From contig NZ_JAAGWF010000015.1 of assembly GCF_010686765.1 (NCBI RefSeq), positions 157,348 to 221,347 of the forward strand: DNA of 64,000 bases, in the 5' to 3' direction. A program made the translations under genes and the position numbers. The notes beneath the pieces are model-generated. The model made no database searches. It was not told the origin of the DNA and worked only from the letters and a program-made list of their open reading frames with translations. Of this stretch, positions 34,984-42,956 are shown one piece after another (within the stretch, counting starts at the first letter, position 1; every line of letters begins with the position of its first letter). Source of the DNA: Geodermatophilus sabuli. Its GTDB lineage: Bacteria > Actinomycetota > Actinomycetes > Mycobacteriales > Geodermatophilaceae.

Positions 34984-34994
34984 GAGAAACGGTC

Positions 34995-35774
34995 ATGGCA
35001 GAGCCCTATCTCGTGATCGACAACATCAAGAAGGAGTTCCCCCGGCGGACCGAGGCGCCGTTGCGGGTGATCGACGGGCTGGACGTGGGCGTCGAGAAGG
35101 GCGCTCTCCTGTCCATCCTCGGACCGTCCGGATGTGGCAAGTCGACGCTGCTGAACATCATCAACGGACTGGACGACGTGACGTCGGGCCGGATCGTCAT
35201 CAACGGTCACGAGGTCAGCGTCAAGTCGCGCTCGAAGTTGAAGATCGGCGTCGTCTTCCAGGACTCCCGGCTGCTGCCCTGGCGGACGGTCAAGGACAAC
35301 GTCCGGCTGCCTCTGGACGAGCTGGGCATCGACCGGGCGGAGGCCGACCGGCGGGTCACGTACTACCTGAACCTCGTCGGGCTCGGCGATTTCGGTGACT
35401 ACTTCCCGCTGCGCCTGTCCGGGGGCATGCAGCAGCGGGTGTCGCTGGCCCGCGGTCTGGCCATCGAGCCGGACCTGCTGCTCGCGGACGAGCCGTTCTC
35501 GGCCCTGGACGAGATCACCGCCCGGAAGCTGCGCCAGGAGTTCATCAGCATCTGGCGGGCGACCGGACGCACGGTCATCTTCGTGACGCACAACATCCGC
35601 GAAGCGGTCTTCCTGTCCACCCGGATGCTCGTGATCACGCCGCGCCCGGCCAGGACCCATCTCGACCTCGACATCGACGTGCCGTATCCGCGGACTCCCG
35701 AGGACGACCGTCTCTTCGAGATCGAGAAGCGGGTGACGCGCGACTTCATCGCCATGGAGGAGGCGTCGGTCTGA
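34995..35774 (+). CDS. ABC transporter ATP-binding protein, SsuB/TauB type
   Basis: 259 residues from ATG 34995, with AGGAGAAACGG ahead of it. Walker [14 protein letters not shown]-loop VFQDSRLLPWRTVKDNV, signature LSGGMQQRVSLARGL, Walker B LLLADEPFSALDE and switch His (VTHNIREAV) are intact; this exact spacing is that of the nitrate/taurine/sulfonate group. It ends the transporter part and is separated by 71 bases from the metabolic genes. Confidence 0.9.
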   Translation: MAEPYLVIDNIKKEFPRRTEAPLRVIDGLDVGVEKGALLSILGPSGCGKSTLLNIINGLDDVTSGRIVINGHEVSVKSRSKLKIGVVFQDSRLLPWRTVKDNVRLPLDELGIDRAEADRRVTYYLNLVGLGDFGDYFPLRLSGGMQQRVSLARGLAIEPDLLLADEPFSALDEITARKLRQEFISIWRATGRTVIFVTHNIREAVFLSTRMLVITPRPARTHLDLDIDVPYPRTPEDDRLFEIEKRVTRDFIAMEEASV

Positions 35775-35828
35775 CCCGACGCGATCCCGGGTCCGGGACG
35801 CCCGCAGTCAATCGAGGGGAGAACACAG

Positions 35829-35849
35829 ATGATGGGGAAGCACACATGA
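35829..35849 (+). CDS. Six-residue mini-ORF ahead of the first M24 gene
   Basis: ATG 35829 reads MMGKHT and stops with a TGA that overlaps the M24 start (ATGA, 35846-35849). It has a good GGGGAGAA ribosome site, whereas the M24 start itself has only a GGGGAAG within the mini-ORF. It probably couples translation of the metabolic genes to ribosomes entering here. Confidence 0.45.
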   Translation: MMGKHT

Positions 35850-37033
35850 CGCAACTGGACGTGAGGGGCGCTTCGAGCGCCGCGGCGGGGGTGCCGCAGC
35901 CGCCGCCGGAGGACCGTGCCGAGCAGGCGCTGCGGTACCGGAAGGCGCGCTCGGTCATGGCCGAGCAGGGCCTGGACGCGCTGATCGCCTTCGCGCCCGG
36001 CTGGCGCCGGGAGAACGTCCGGTACCTCAGCGACGCCCCGGTCAACGGCACGCTCGCACTGGTCGTGCTGCCGGCCGGCGGAGACCCGTACGCGTTCTCG
36101 ACGAGGGCGGCCGATCTCGCCGCGATCCGGTCCCGCGGGTGGGTGCACGACGCGCAGCTGCTCGACTTCCCGGACTGCGCGACGCTGTCCGGGCGGCTCC
36201 GGGACCAGGGTGTCCAGCGCGTGGGCATCGCCCACCTGGAGCTGCTCCCGCTGGCCGTCGCCGAGGCCCTGCGGAAGGGCCTGCCCGGAACCGAGATCGT
36301 GTCGGCCACCGCCCTGCTCGACGACCTGCGGTTGGTCAAGAGCGACTGGGAGCTGGCCCAGATGCGCCGCAGCGCCACGGTGTGCGCCGCCGGCTGGCAG
36401 GCCTTCGTCGACGTGCTCGAGCCCGGCCTGGAGGAGTACCGGATCGTGGCCGCCGTCGAGAGCGAGATCAAGCGCCTGGGCGCGGAGAACAACTTCATGC
36501 TGATCGCCTCCGGCGGTGACGAGGTCATGGGGATGACCCCTCCCGGCCGGCGCGTGCTGCAGAGCGGGGACATGGTCCGCACCGAGCTCACCCCGCAGAT
36601 GAACGGCTACTGGCTGCAGATCTGCCGGTCCGCCGTCGTCGGCAGGGCCAGCGACGGCCAGAAGCGGTCCTTCGACCTGTTCAACGAGGCGGTGGAGGCG
36701 GGCCTGTCGGTCATCCGGCCCGGCGTGACCGCGCACGAGGTGGCGGTCGCGGAGAACGACGTCTTCCGGCGGCACGGCTACGGCGAGTACTGCACGGCGC
36801 AGTACACGCGGGTGCGGGGGCACGGGCACGGCCTGCACCTGGACGAGACGCCGATCATCGAGGGCAACCACACCGTCCTCCCCGAGAAGGCGGTGTTCAT
36901 CGTCCACCCCAACACCTACACGCCCCTGGCCGGCTACCACGTGCTCGGCGACCCGGTGGTGGTGACCAGCACCGGTCACGAGGTGCTCATCGAGACCGAG
37001 CGGAAGCTCTTCGAAGCGGGGGTGGCGGCGTGA
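35846..37033 (+). CDS. M24-family (creatinase/Xaa-Pro peptidase-like) protein with degraded metal site
   Basis: 395 residues. An N-terminal creatinase-N domain (RYRKARSVMAEQGLDALIAFAPGW) precedes the 'pita-bread' C-domain. Of the five metal ligands usual for M24 peptidases (Asp, Asp, His, Glu, Glu), the first pair falls in GDMVRTELTPQMNGYW, with Glu and Asn instead of Asp, the His is kept in HGHGLHLDE, and the last two sites read VHPNTY and GDPVVV, without Glu. It is therefore more like creatinase, which needs no metal, than like an aminopeptidase. It likely hydrolyses a C-N bond of the imported compound. Its stop overlaps the next M24 gene. Confidence 0.8.
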   Translation: MTQLDVRGASSAAAGVPQPPPEDRAEQALRYRKARSVMAEQGLDALIAFAPGWRRENVRYLSDAPVNGTLALVVLPAGGDPYAFSTRAADLAAIRSRGWVHDAQLLDFPDCATLSGRLRDQGVQRVGIAHLELLPLAVAEALRKGLPGTEIVSATALLDDLRLVKSDWELAQMRRSATVCAAGWQAFVDVLEPGLEEYRIVAAVESEIKRLGAENNFMLIASGGDEVMGMTPPGRRVLQSGDMVRTELTPQMNGYWLQICRSAVVGRASDGQKRSFDLFNEAVEAGLSVIRPGVTAHEVAVAENDVFRRHGYGEYCTAQYTRVRGHGHGLHLDETPIIEGNHTVLPEKAVFIVHPNTYTPLAGYHVLGDPVVVTSTGHEVLIETERKLFEAGVAA

Positions 37034-38118
37034 AGCGCGGGCTGGTCGTGATGGACCCGGCGGAGATCCCCGGCACGGAGTGGACGGACCGGGTGCGGCG
37101 CCTGCAGGAGCGCATGTCGGCCGAGGGACTGTCGCTGGCGCTGGTCTACGGCGACGTCTTCCGGTCCGACGACATCGGGTACCTGACCAATCTCTGCATC
37201 TACTGGAACGAGGGCATCGTCGCGGTGCCGGCCGAGGGCGAGCCGGCCTTCCTCACGAAGCTCTCCCCGCGGGTGCACCCGTGGATGAAGGCGACCTCCA
37301 CGGTGGCGGACCTGCGCAGCGGGAAGTCCTTCAGCCAGCTGACCGCGGGCCTCGTGGAGGGTCGCGAGCCGGGCGTCATCGGCCTGGTCGACGCCGCGTT
37401 GTGGCCGGCGACGGTGGTCGAGCAGGTCACCGGGGCGGCTCCCGCCTGGGAGGTGCGGCTGCTCGGCGGGATCGTGCGCGAGCAGCGTCTCGTGCCCTCG
37501 GCCGCGGAGCTGGCGCTGCTCCGGGACGGCGCCCGGTCGCTGGGCCGGGCCATGGACCAGGCCACCGGCTCGGGTGGGCAGCCCGCCGAAGCCGTGGCCG
37601 TGCTGGAGGGTGAGGTGCGCAGCGCCGGGTTCACCGACCTGATGACCGAGGTCAGCCGCACGTCCGATGGCGTCGTGTCGCTGGAGGTCACCGGGGAGTA
37701 CCGGCACGGCTGGCTGCACGCCGGCCGGATCCTCGACCCCAGCAGCCCGGAGCCCCACTGGCTGCCGACGCTGCGGGCCGGCTTCGAGGCCGCGGTCGGC
37801 GCGGTGGACGGCGCGGCCCGGTTCTCCGACGTCACCGCGGCTGCCGAGGCGGTGCTGGGCGACCTGCCCGCGGACGCCGCCTGGTACGTCCGCTGCGTGA
37901 ACCAGGCCGACATGGCCACGAACGGCGAGTACGAGTCGGTGTCCCCGACCACCCCGCTGCCCGACGGTGCCGTCGTGGTGGTGGGCATCGAGGTCGTCTT
38001 CGCCGACGGGGGCCGTGCCGCCGTCGCCGAGACCGTGCTCGTGGGCCCCCACGGCGCGGAGCGCATCGCCGTGTCCGGTCAGCCCGCCCCCACCGACCTC
38101 GAGGAGGCATCCGCATGA
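37030..38118 (+). CDS. Second M24-like protein, catalytically eroded
   Basis: 362 residues from GTG 37030 (overlap of four). The N-domain is recognisable (WTDRVRRLQERMSAEGLSLALVYGD) with a short TNLCIYWNEG segment. In the C-domain none of the usual ligands can be aligned with confidence; the sheet segments VVSLEVTGEYRHGWLH and VVVVGIEVVFADGG mark the fold. It is likely a non-catalytic or differently acting partner of the protein encoded just before, perhaps in a heterodimer. Confidence 0.65.
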   Translation: MKRGLVVMDPAEIPGTEWTDRVRRLQERMSAEGLSLALVYGDVFRSDDIGYLTNLCIYWNEGIVAVPAEGEPAFLTKLSPRVHPWMKATSTVADLRSGKSFSQLTAGLVEGREPGVIGLVDAALWPATVVEQVTGAAPAWEVRLLGGIVREQRLVPSAAELALLRDGARSLGRAMDQATGSGGQPAEAVAVLEGEVRSAGFTDLMTEVSRTSDGVVSLEVTGEYRHGWLHAGRILDPSSPEPHWLPTLRAGFEAAVGAVDGAARFSDVTAAAEAVLGDLPADAAWYVRCVNQADMATNGEYESVSPTTPLPDGAVVVVGIEVVFADGGRAAVAETVLVGPHGAERIAVSGQPAPTDLEEASA

Positions 38119-39194
38119 GGATCCTGTCCAACTCCGACATCGAGCAGGTCCTGACACCGGGCGAGTGCCTCTCCGCGCTGGAGACCGCCTACGTCGAGCT
38201 CGCCGAGGGCAAGGCCGCCAACCGGCCGCGGAACCACACGTACTTCCCGGTGGAGGACAGCCGGTACCCCGGCTTCCGGTTCCGCTTCAAGTCGCAGGAG
38301 GGCGGCAACGTCTCCAGCGGGGTGTGGGCCCTGCGGATCACCTCGGACATCGCCGGGGTCGAGACGCTGGCCAACGGCGTCAAGCGGCGCCGGCTGATCC
38401 CGGCGGCACCGGGCGGGCGGTACGTCGGCCTGGTGACGCTCTACAGCACCACGACCCTCGAGCCGCTGGCGATCATGCACGACAGCTTCATCCAGAAGAT
38501 GCGCGTCGGGGCGACGTCCGCGCTGGGCATCCGGGAGCTGGCGAACAAGGACGTGTCCGTGGCCGGCATGTTCGGTTCCGGCTGGCAGGCCGAGGCCCAC
38601 CTCGAGTGCCTGCTGATGGTGCGCCCGGAGATCGAGGAGGTGCGGGTCTACAGCCCGACGCCGAAGAACCGGTCGGCCTTCGCCGAGACGTGGAGCGAGC
38701 GCACCGGCCGCAGGATCGTGGCGGTGGACGACCCGCGGGGTGCGGTCGAGGGCTGCCAGGTCGTCACCGCCGCCACCGCGGCGATGGACCCGTGCTTCGA
38801 CGGTGCCTGGCTCGAGCGGGGCACCCACGTCACGTCGATCACCTCACCCGACGGCACGGCCATGCGGCGGGAGCTGGACGACACCACGTTCGACCGGGCG
38901 GACCGCATCGTCGTCCTGTCCCGTGAGCAGGTGCACCACGACAACCAGATCGACATCCTCGGCCCGGTCGAACGCGGCCGCGTCGCCTGGGACGACATCC
39001 GCGAGATCGGCGAGGTGCTGGCCGGTCAGGCCCCCGGCCGGGGCAGCGCCGACGACATCACCGTCTTCGCCAACAACACGGGGATGGGTCTGCAGTTCGC
39101 GGCCGTCTGCGCCCGGGCCCTGCAGCTGGCCGAGGAGCGCGGCCTCGGGCACGAGGTCCCGACCGACTGGTTCCTGGAGGAGACGAGCCCGTGA
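38115..39194 (+). CDS. Ornithine cyclodeaminase / mu-crystallin family protein
   Basis: 359 residues from ATG 38115 (ATGA overlap). The N-terminus MRILSNSDIEQVLTPGECLSALETAYVELAEG is the typical opening. NAD(P) binding is in VAGMFGSGWQAEAHLE, and EPLAIMHDSFIQKMRVGATSALGI carries the conserved Arg-Val-Gly substrate-loop, while VTAATAAMDPCF and HVTSITSP mark the family end. Members include ornithine cyclodeaminase, alanine dehydrogenase, ketimine reductases and EutC of ectoine breakdown. Here it probably oxidises or deaminates an amino intermediate. Confidence 0.87.
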   Translation: MRILSNSDIEQVLTPGECLSALETAYVELAEGKAANRPRNHTYFPVEDSRYPGFRFRFKSQEGGNVSSGVWALRITSDIAGVETLANGVKRRRLIPAAPGGRYVGLVTLYSTTTLEPLAIMHDSFIQKMRVGATSALGIRELANKDVSVAGMFGSGWQAEAHLECLLMVRPEIEEVRVYSPTPKNRSAFAETWSERTGRRIVAVDDPRGAVEGCQVVTAATAAMDPCFDGAWLERGTHVTSITSPDGTAMRRELDDTTFDRADRIVVLSREQVHHDNQIDILGPVERGRVAWDDIREIGEVLAGQAPGRGSADDITVFANNTGMGLQFAAVCARALQLAEERGLGHEVPTDWFLEETSP

Positions 39195-39736
39195 CCGCAG
39201 AGGTGCAGGACGACAGGAGCGGCAGCGGACGGCGCGTCGGCGGGACGGCGATCGTCTTCGGCGACAACGTCAACACCGACGTGATAATCCCGGGCCGCTA
39301 CCTGGTGAGCATCGACCCGGCCGAGCTGGCCGAGCACGCCTTCGAACCGCTGGGCCTGGAGCTGCAGCAGCGACTGCGGGCCAGCGACGTCGTGGTGGCC
39401 GGCCGCAACTTCGGGTGCGGCAGTGCCCGGGAGCAGGCCTCGACCTGCCTCATCGGTGCCGGGATCAGCGCCGTCATCGCGGCCTCGTTCTCGCGGGTCT
39501 TCTTCCGCAACGCCATCAACACCGGCCTGGTGGCCGTCGAGAGCCCGGAGGCGGTGGCGGCGATCGAGGACGGCGCGCAGGTGTGGGTCGACTACGAGGT
39601 CGGTGTGGTCGAGGTCGGTGACCAGCGCTTCCCCTTCGCCCCGTACCCGGAGAGCCTGGCCGCGATCCTCGAGAGCGGTGGCCTGATCGAGCAGCTCATC
39701 CAACAGACGAAGGCCGCGAGCGAGGAGCGACGCTGA
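39191..39736 (+). CDS. LeuD-like dehydratase small subunit (first pair)
   Basis: 181 residues from GTG 39191 (overlap of four with the previous gene). The swivel domain starts GTAIVFGDNVNTDVIIPGRYL and carries the canonical substrate loop NFGCGSAREQA. The C-terminus is longer than in LeuD of leucine synthesis and acidic/basic mixed (TKAASEERR). It should pair with the large subunit whose start lies one base after its stop, forming a complete aconitase-family hydro-lyase. The substrate is a hydroxy acid of unknown identity. Confidence 0.87.
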   Translation: MTAEVQDDRSGSGRRVGGTAIVFGDNVNTDVIIPGRYLVSIDPAELAEHAFEPLGLELQQRLRASDVVVAGRNFGCGSAREQASTCLIGAGISAVIAASFSRVFFRNAINTGLVAVESPEAVAAIEDGAQVWVDYEVGVVEVGDQRFPFAPYPESLAAILESGGLIEQLIQQTKAASEERR

Positions 39737-39737
39737 G

Positions 39738-40997
39738 ATGAAGACCTTCGCGCAGAAGGCGCTGGAGCGGGCCTCCGGTCAGGCCGACCTGGTCCCGGGC
39801 CAGATCGTCGACGCCTTCCCGGACCTCTACATGAGCCACACCGCGAGCTGGCGGTGCATCAAGACCCTGGAGCGCATGGGCGTCGAGGAGCTCTACGACG
39901 TCGACCGGATCGCCATGGTCATGGACCACATCTCGCCGGCCCAGACGGCGAAGACCGCGGCGCACCACAGCCTGTCGCGGGAGTTCGCCGCCCGGATGGG
40001 GATCACGAAGTTCTACGACGTCAACGCCGGCATCGCGCACGTCGTACTGATGGAACGGGGGCACATCCGCCCCGGAGAACTGATCATCGGCACCGACTCG
40101 CACTCCACGATCTACGGGGCGCTGGGCGCGTTCGGAACCGGTGTCGGGTTCAGCGAGATCACCGCGGCCTGGGTGACCGGGAAGCTGTGGATGAAGGTGC
40201 CCGAGTCGATCCGGGTGGAGATCGACGGCCCGCTGCCCCGGGGGACGTACGGCAAGGACGTCATGCTCAAGCTCATCGGCGACCTGACCGCCGACGGCGC
40301 GACGTACTGCTCGGTCGAGTTCGCCGGCTCCTACGTGGAGGGCCTGTCGATCTCCGAGCGCATGACGCTGTGCAACCTGGCGATGGAGATGGGCTCGAAG
40401 AACGCCGTCGTCCCGCCGGACGAGGTCACCTCCCAGTACCTGGAGGAGGCGGGCGTGCAGCGGGACGAGTACGAGCCGCTGCTGCCGGACCCCGGTGCGG
40501 AGTACCGGCAGGTGGAGCGGGTCGACGGTGCCACGCTCAGCCCGCAGGTCGCCATCCCGCACATGGTGGACAACGTCGTGCCGGTCGAGCAGGTGGCCGG
40601 CACCAAGCTCGACCAGGTCTTCATCGGGTCGTGCGCCAACGCCAAGTACGAGGACCTGGTCATCGCCGCCGAGGTGCTGGCCGGGCACCGGGTGGCCCCG
40701 GGGGTCCGCCTGATCGTCACCCCGGCGTCGAGCCGGGTCATGGCGAGGGCGGCTTCGGAGGGGATCGTGTCCACGCTGCTGGAGGCCGGGGCGCTGATCA
40801 CCAACCCCGGCTGCGGTGCCTGCGCCGGGGACGGCGGCGCCATGGCCGACGGCGAGGTGACGCTCTCGACCGCCAACCGGAACTTCCAGGGCCGCATGGG
40901 CAGCTACGAGTCGAAGATCTACCTGAGCAGTCCCGCGACCGCGGCCGCGTCGGCCATCCGCGGGGTCATCAGCAACCCGCAGGACCTCATCGCATGA
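39738..40997 (+). CDS. LeuC-like dehydratase large subunit with intact [4Fe-4S] site
   Basis: 419 residues from ATG 39738. The cluster ligands are Cys299 (IGSCANAKYEDL), Cys359 and Cys362 (NPGCGACAGDGG), spaced 60 and 3 residues apart as in E. coli LeuC (347, 407, 410). Further family blocks: HISPAQTAKTAAHHS, RPGELIIGTDSHSTIYGALG and GTGVGFSEITAAW. It belongs to the aconitase family that moves or removes water on hydroxy acids; in a catabolic neighbourhood it is unlikely to be the leucine enzyme. It contains an unusually Met-rich pocket region (MGSKNAV...). Confidence 0.88.
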   Translation: MKTFAQKALERASGQADLVPGQIVDAFPDLYMSHTASWRCIKTLERMGVEELYDVDRIAMVMDHISPAQTAKTAAHHSLSREFAARMGITKFYDVNAGIAHVVLMERGHIRPGELIIGTDSHSTIYGALGAFGTGVGFSEITAAWVTGKLWMKVPESIRVEIDGPLPRGTYGKDVMLKLIGDLTADGATYCSVEFAGSYVEGLSISERMTLCNLAMEMGSKNAVVPPDEVTSQYLEEAGVQRDEYEPLLPDPGAEYRQVERVDGATLSPQVAIPHMVDNVVPVEQVAGTKLDQVFIGSCANAKYEDLVIAAEVLAGHRVAPGVRLIVTPASSRVMARAASEGIVSTLLEAGALITNPGCGACAGDGGAMADGEVTLSTANRNFQGRMGSYESKIYLSSPATAAASAIRGVISNPQDLIA

Positions 40998-41032
40998 CGG
41001 CGACGAGCGCAACGGGAGGCGGCGGAGCATGA
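40994..41032 (+). CDS. 12-residue mini-ORF bridging the two dehydratase pairs
   Basis: ATG 40994 overlaps the LeuC-like stop (ATGA), reads MTATSATGGGGA and ends with a TGA overlapping the ATG of the next large subunit. Its Gly codons form the GGGAGGCGGCGGAG ribosome site of the second gene. Two stop-start junctions in 39 bases imply ribosome re-use; whether the peptide matters is unknown. Confidence 0.4.
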   Translation: MTATSATGGGGA

Positions 41033-42294
41033 ACCTGGTCGAGAAGATCCTGGCCCGGGCGAGCGGGAGGAAGGCCGTCGAGCCCGGGGACGTCGTCGTG
41101 GCGGAGGTCGACATGCTGATCATGCACGACCTCAGCGGCTACCTCACCGCGAAGGTGTTCGACGAGCAGGTCAAGGGCACGGTCCGCCATCCGGACCGGG
41201 TCGCCATGGTGTTCGACCACCACTTCTCCCCGCCCACGGAGGACGCCGCCCGACTGCTGGAGACCAACCGCGCCTGGGCCCGCCGCAACGGCATCCACCT
41301 CTTCGACTGCGGCAGCGGCAACATCCACCACGTCGCCGCCCGGCGCGGGCTGGTGCGGCCCGGGATGATCGTGGTCGGCTCCGACAGCCACACCCCGGTG
41401 CACGGTGCCCTCGGCGCCCTGGCCGTGGCACTGGGCAACGACTCCCACGCCGGCACCGTCCTCCCCTTCGGGAAGGCGTGGTTCAAGGTGCCGAGGACCG
41501 TGCGCGTCGAGCTGCACGGCGAGCCACCCCCCGGCACCTCGGCGCGGGACGTCGCGCTGTGGCTGGTCAAGGAGCTGGGGGAGGGCGGCCTCATCTACGC
41601 CGCCGTCGAGTTCGCCGGGCCCTACGTCAAGGGCATGTCGTTCTGGGACCGCTGGTTGTTCCCCCTCCTGTGCGTGGACCTCGGCGCCAAGTGCGCCTAC
41701 GTCGAACCCGACGAGGTGACCGAGGCCTTCGTGCGGTCGGTGCCGGGGCGGACCGACCTGCTGGAGACCAGCGACGGAGCAGAGGCCGACGAGGTCATGC
41801 GGTTCGACGTCAGCGACCTGGCCCCTCAGGTCGCCTGCCCCCCCACGGTCGGCAACGTCCGCCCGGTGGCCGAGGTGGCCGGGAAGCCGGTCCAGTGGGC
41901 CGAGCTCGGCGGCCACGGCGGCGGGCGACTGGAGGACTTCCGGATCGCGGCGGCCGTGCTGGACGGCCGGCGGGTCCACCCGGACGTGCGCTTCAACGTC
42001 GTCCCCTCGAGCCGGGAGGTCTTCGCGGAGGCGGCCCGTGAGGGGCTCGTCCTCGCGCTGCACGAGGCCGGGGCCACCTGGTTCCCGCCGAGCACCGGCT
42101 CCAACCAGGCCTACAACATGGGCGCGATGGCGGCCGGCGAGACCATGATCTCCAACCACGCCCGCAACTTCCCGGGCCGCAACGGCAGCAGCGAGGCGGA
42201 GATGTACCTGGCCTCGGCCCTGTCCGTCGCGACGGCGGCCACCACCGGTGTGATCACCGACCCCCGCGACCTGGCCGGGGCGGTGACGGCGTGA
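41029..42294 (+). CDS. LeuC-like protein lacking all three [4Fe-4S] cysteines
   Basis: 421 residues from ATG 41029. It aligns with the large subunit encoded just upstream along its whole length (GMIVVGSDSHTPVHGALGAL, SFWDRWLFPLLCVDLGAKCA...). At the cluster positions, however, IGSCANAK becomes LGGHGGGR (His296), and NPGCGACAG becomes FPPSTGSNQA (Ser355, Ser358), while the 3-residue Ser-x2-Ser spacing is retained. The remaining cysteines are elsewhere (DCGSGN, VACPP). It is not truncated or frameshifted, and shows normal codon use, so it is a real, probably selected change. It likely works without an iron-sulfur cluster, perhaps as an isomerase, hydro-lyase or binding subunit using other chemistry. 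Confidence 0.82.
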   Translation: MNLVEKILARASGRKAVEPGDVVVAEVDMLIMHDLSGYLTAKVFDEQVKGTVRHPDRVAMVFDHHFSPPTEDAARLLETNRAWARRNGIHLFDCGSGNIHHVAARRGLVRPGMIVVGSDSHTPVHGALGALAVALGNDSHAGTVLPFGKAWFKVPRTVRVELHGEPPPGTSARDVALWLVKELGEGGLIYAAVEFAGPYVKGMSFWDRWLFPLLCVDLGAKCAYVEPDEVTEAFVRSVPGRTDLLETSDGAEADEVMRFDVSDLAPQVACPPTVGNVRPVAEVAGKPVQWAELGGHGGGRLEDFRIAAAVLDGRRVHPDVRFNVVPSSREVFAEAAREGLVLALHEAGATWFPPSTGSNQAYNMGAMAAGETMISNHARNFPGRNGSSEAEMYLASALSVATAATTGVITDPRDLAGAVTA

Positions 42295-42836
42295 CGACCG
42301 CAGGGACCGAGCTCCCGGTGCAGGTGCGGGCCGAGGGGCGTTGCTGGAAGTTCGGCGACAACATCCCCACCGACCGGCTGGTGAAGACCAAGTACGTGGT
42401 CGAGCCGATGTCGGTCATCGTCCAGCACGTCCTCGAGGACCTGAACCCGGAGTTCCCCCGGCGGGTACGGCCCGGGGACGTCGTGGTGGCCGGCAAGCAC
42501 TTCGGCCAGTCCTCCGGTCGTGCCGTGGCGGTCAAGGCGCTCAAGGCCACCGGGATCGGCTGCGTGGTGGCCGACAGCTTCGCCCGCACCTTCTACCGCA
42601 ACTGCTTCGAGGTCGGCCTGCCCGCCCTGGAGATCCCGGGCGTGACCGGGCTGGTCGCCGACGGCGACACCCTCGAGGTCGACGTCGTCGCCGGCACGTT
42701 CCGGAACCGGACGAACGGGGAGACCCGGTCGGCCGCCCCGGCCGACGCGTTCCTGCTCGAGATGCTCCAGGCGGGCGGCCTGATCAAGCTCGCCGCGGCC
42801 CGACCCGAGCTGTTCGACCGGCCGTCCGGCGGCTGA
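42291..42836 (+). CDS. LeuD-like small subunit (second pair)
   Basis: 181 residues from GTG 42291 (overlap of four with the previous gene). The opening WKFGDNIPTDRLVKTKYVV is clearly LeuD-like, but the substrate loop reads HFGQSSGRAVAVKAL instead of the usual NFGCGSAREQA, losing the Cys and the Glu. This matches the odd large subunit and suggests the pair changed together. The C-terminal half (GLVADGDTLEVDVVAG...) is normal. Confidence 0.82.
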   Translation: MTTAGTELPVQVRAEGRCWKFGDNIPTDRLVKTKYVVEPMSVIVQHVLEDLNPEFPRRVRPGDVVVAGKHFGQSSGRAVAVKALKATGIGCVVADSFARTFYRNCFEVGLPALEIPGVTGLVADGDTLEVDVVAGTFRNRTNGETRSAAPADAFLLEMLQAGGLIKLAAARPELFDRPSGG

Positions 42837-42956
42837 CCCGTCGCTCCCTCGCGCGGGCCGGCCACGGCTGCCGGCGCGGAGCGCAGACCTCCGGTGGCGG
42901 AGGTGGCCGCGAGGTCGCCTCCCCATCCCGCCCTACCAGGAAGGCAGGCACGAGGC

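Noticed and set aside
39191..42836. Leucine biosynthesis leuCD
   Set aside because: Two pairs embedded in a MarR-controlled importer cluster, one without cluster cysteines; leuA lies 16 kb away with its own control. A catabolic role is more likely.
42840..42956. N-terminal extension of the ThDP enzyme to 42894
   Set aside because: The extra residues (Pro/His/Arg-rich) do not fit the family and no ribosome site precedes them.
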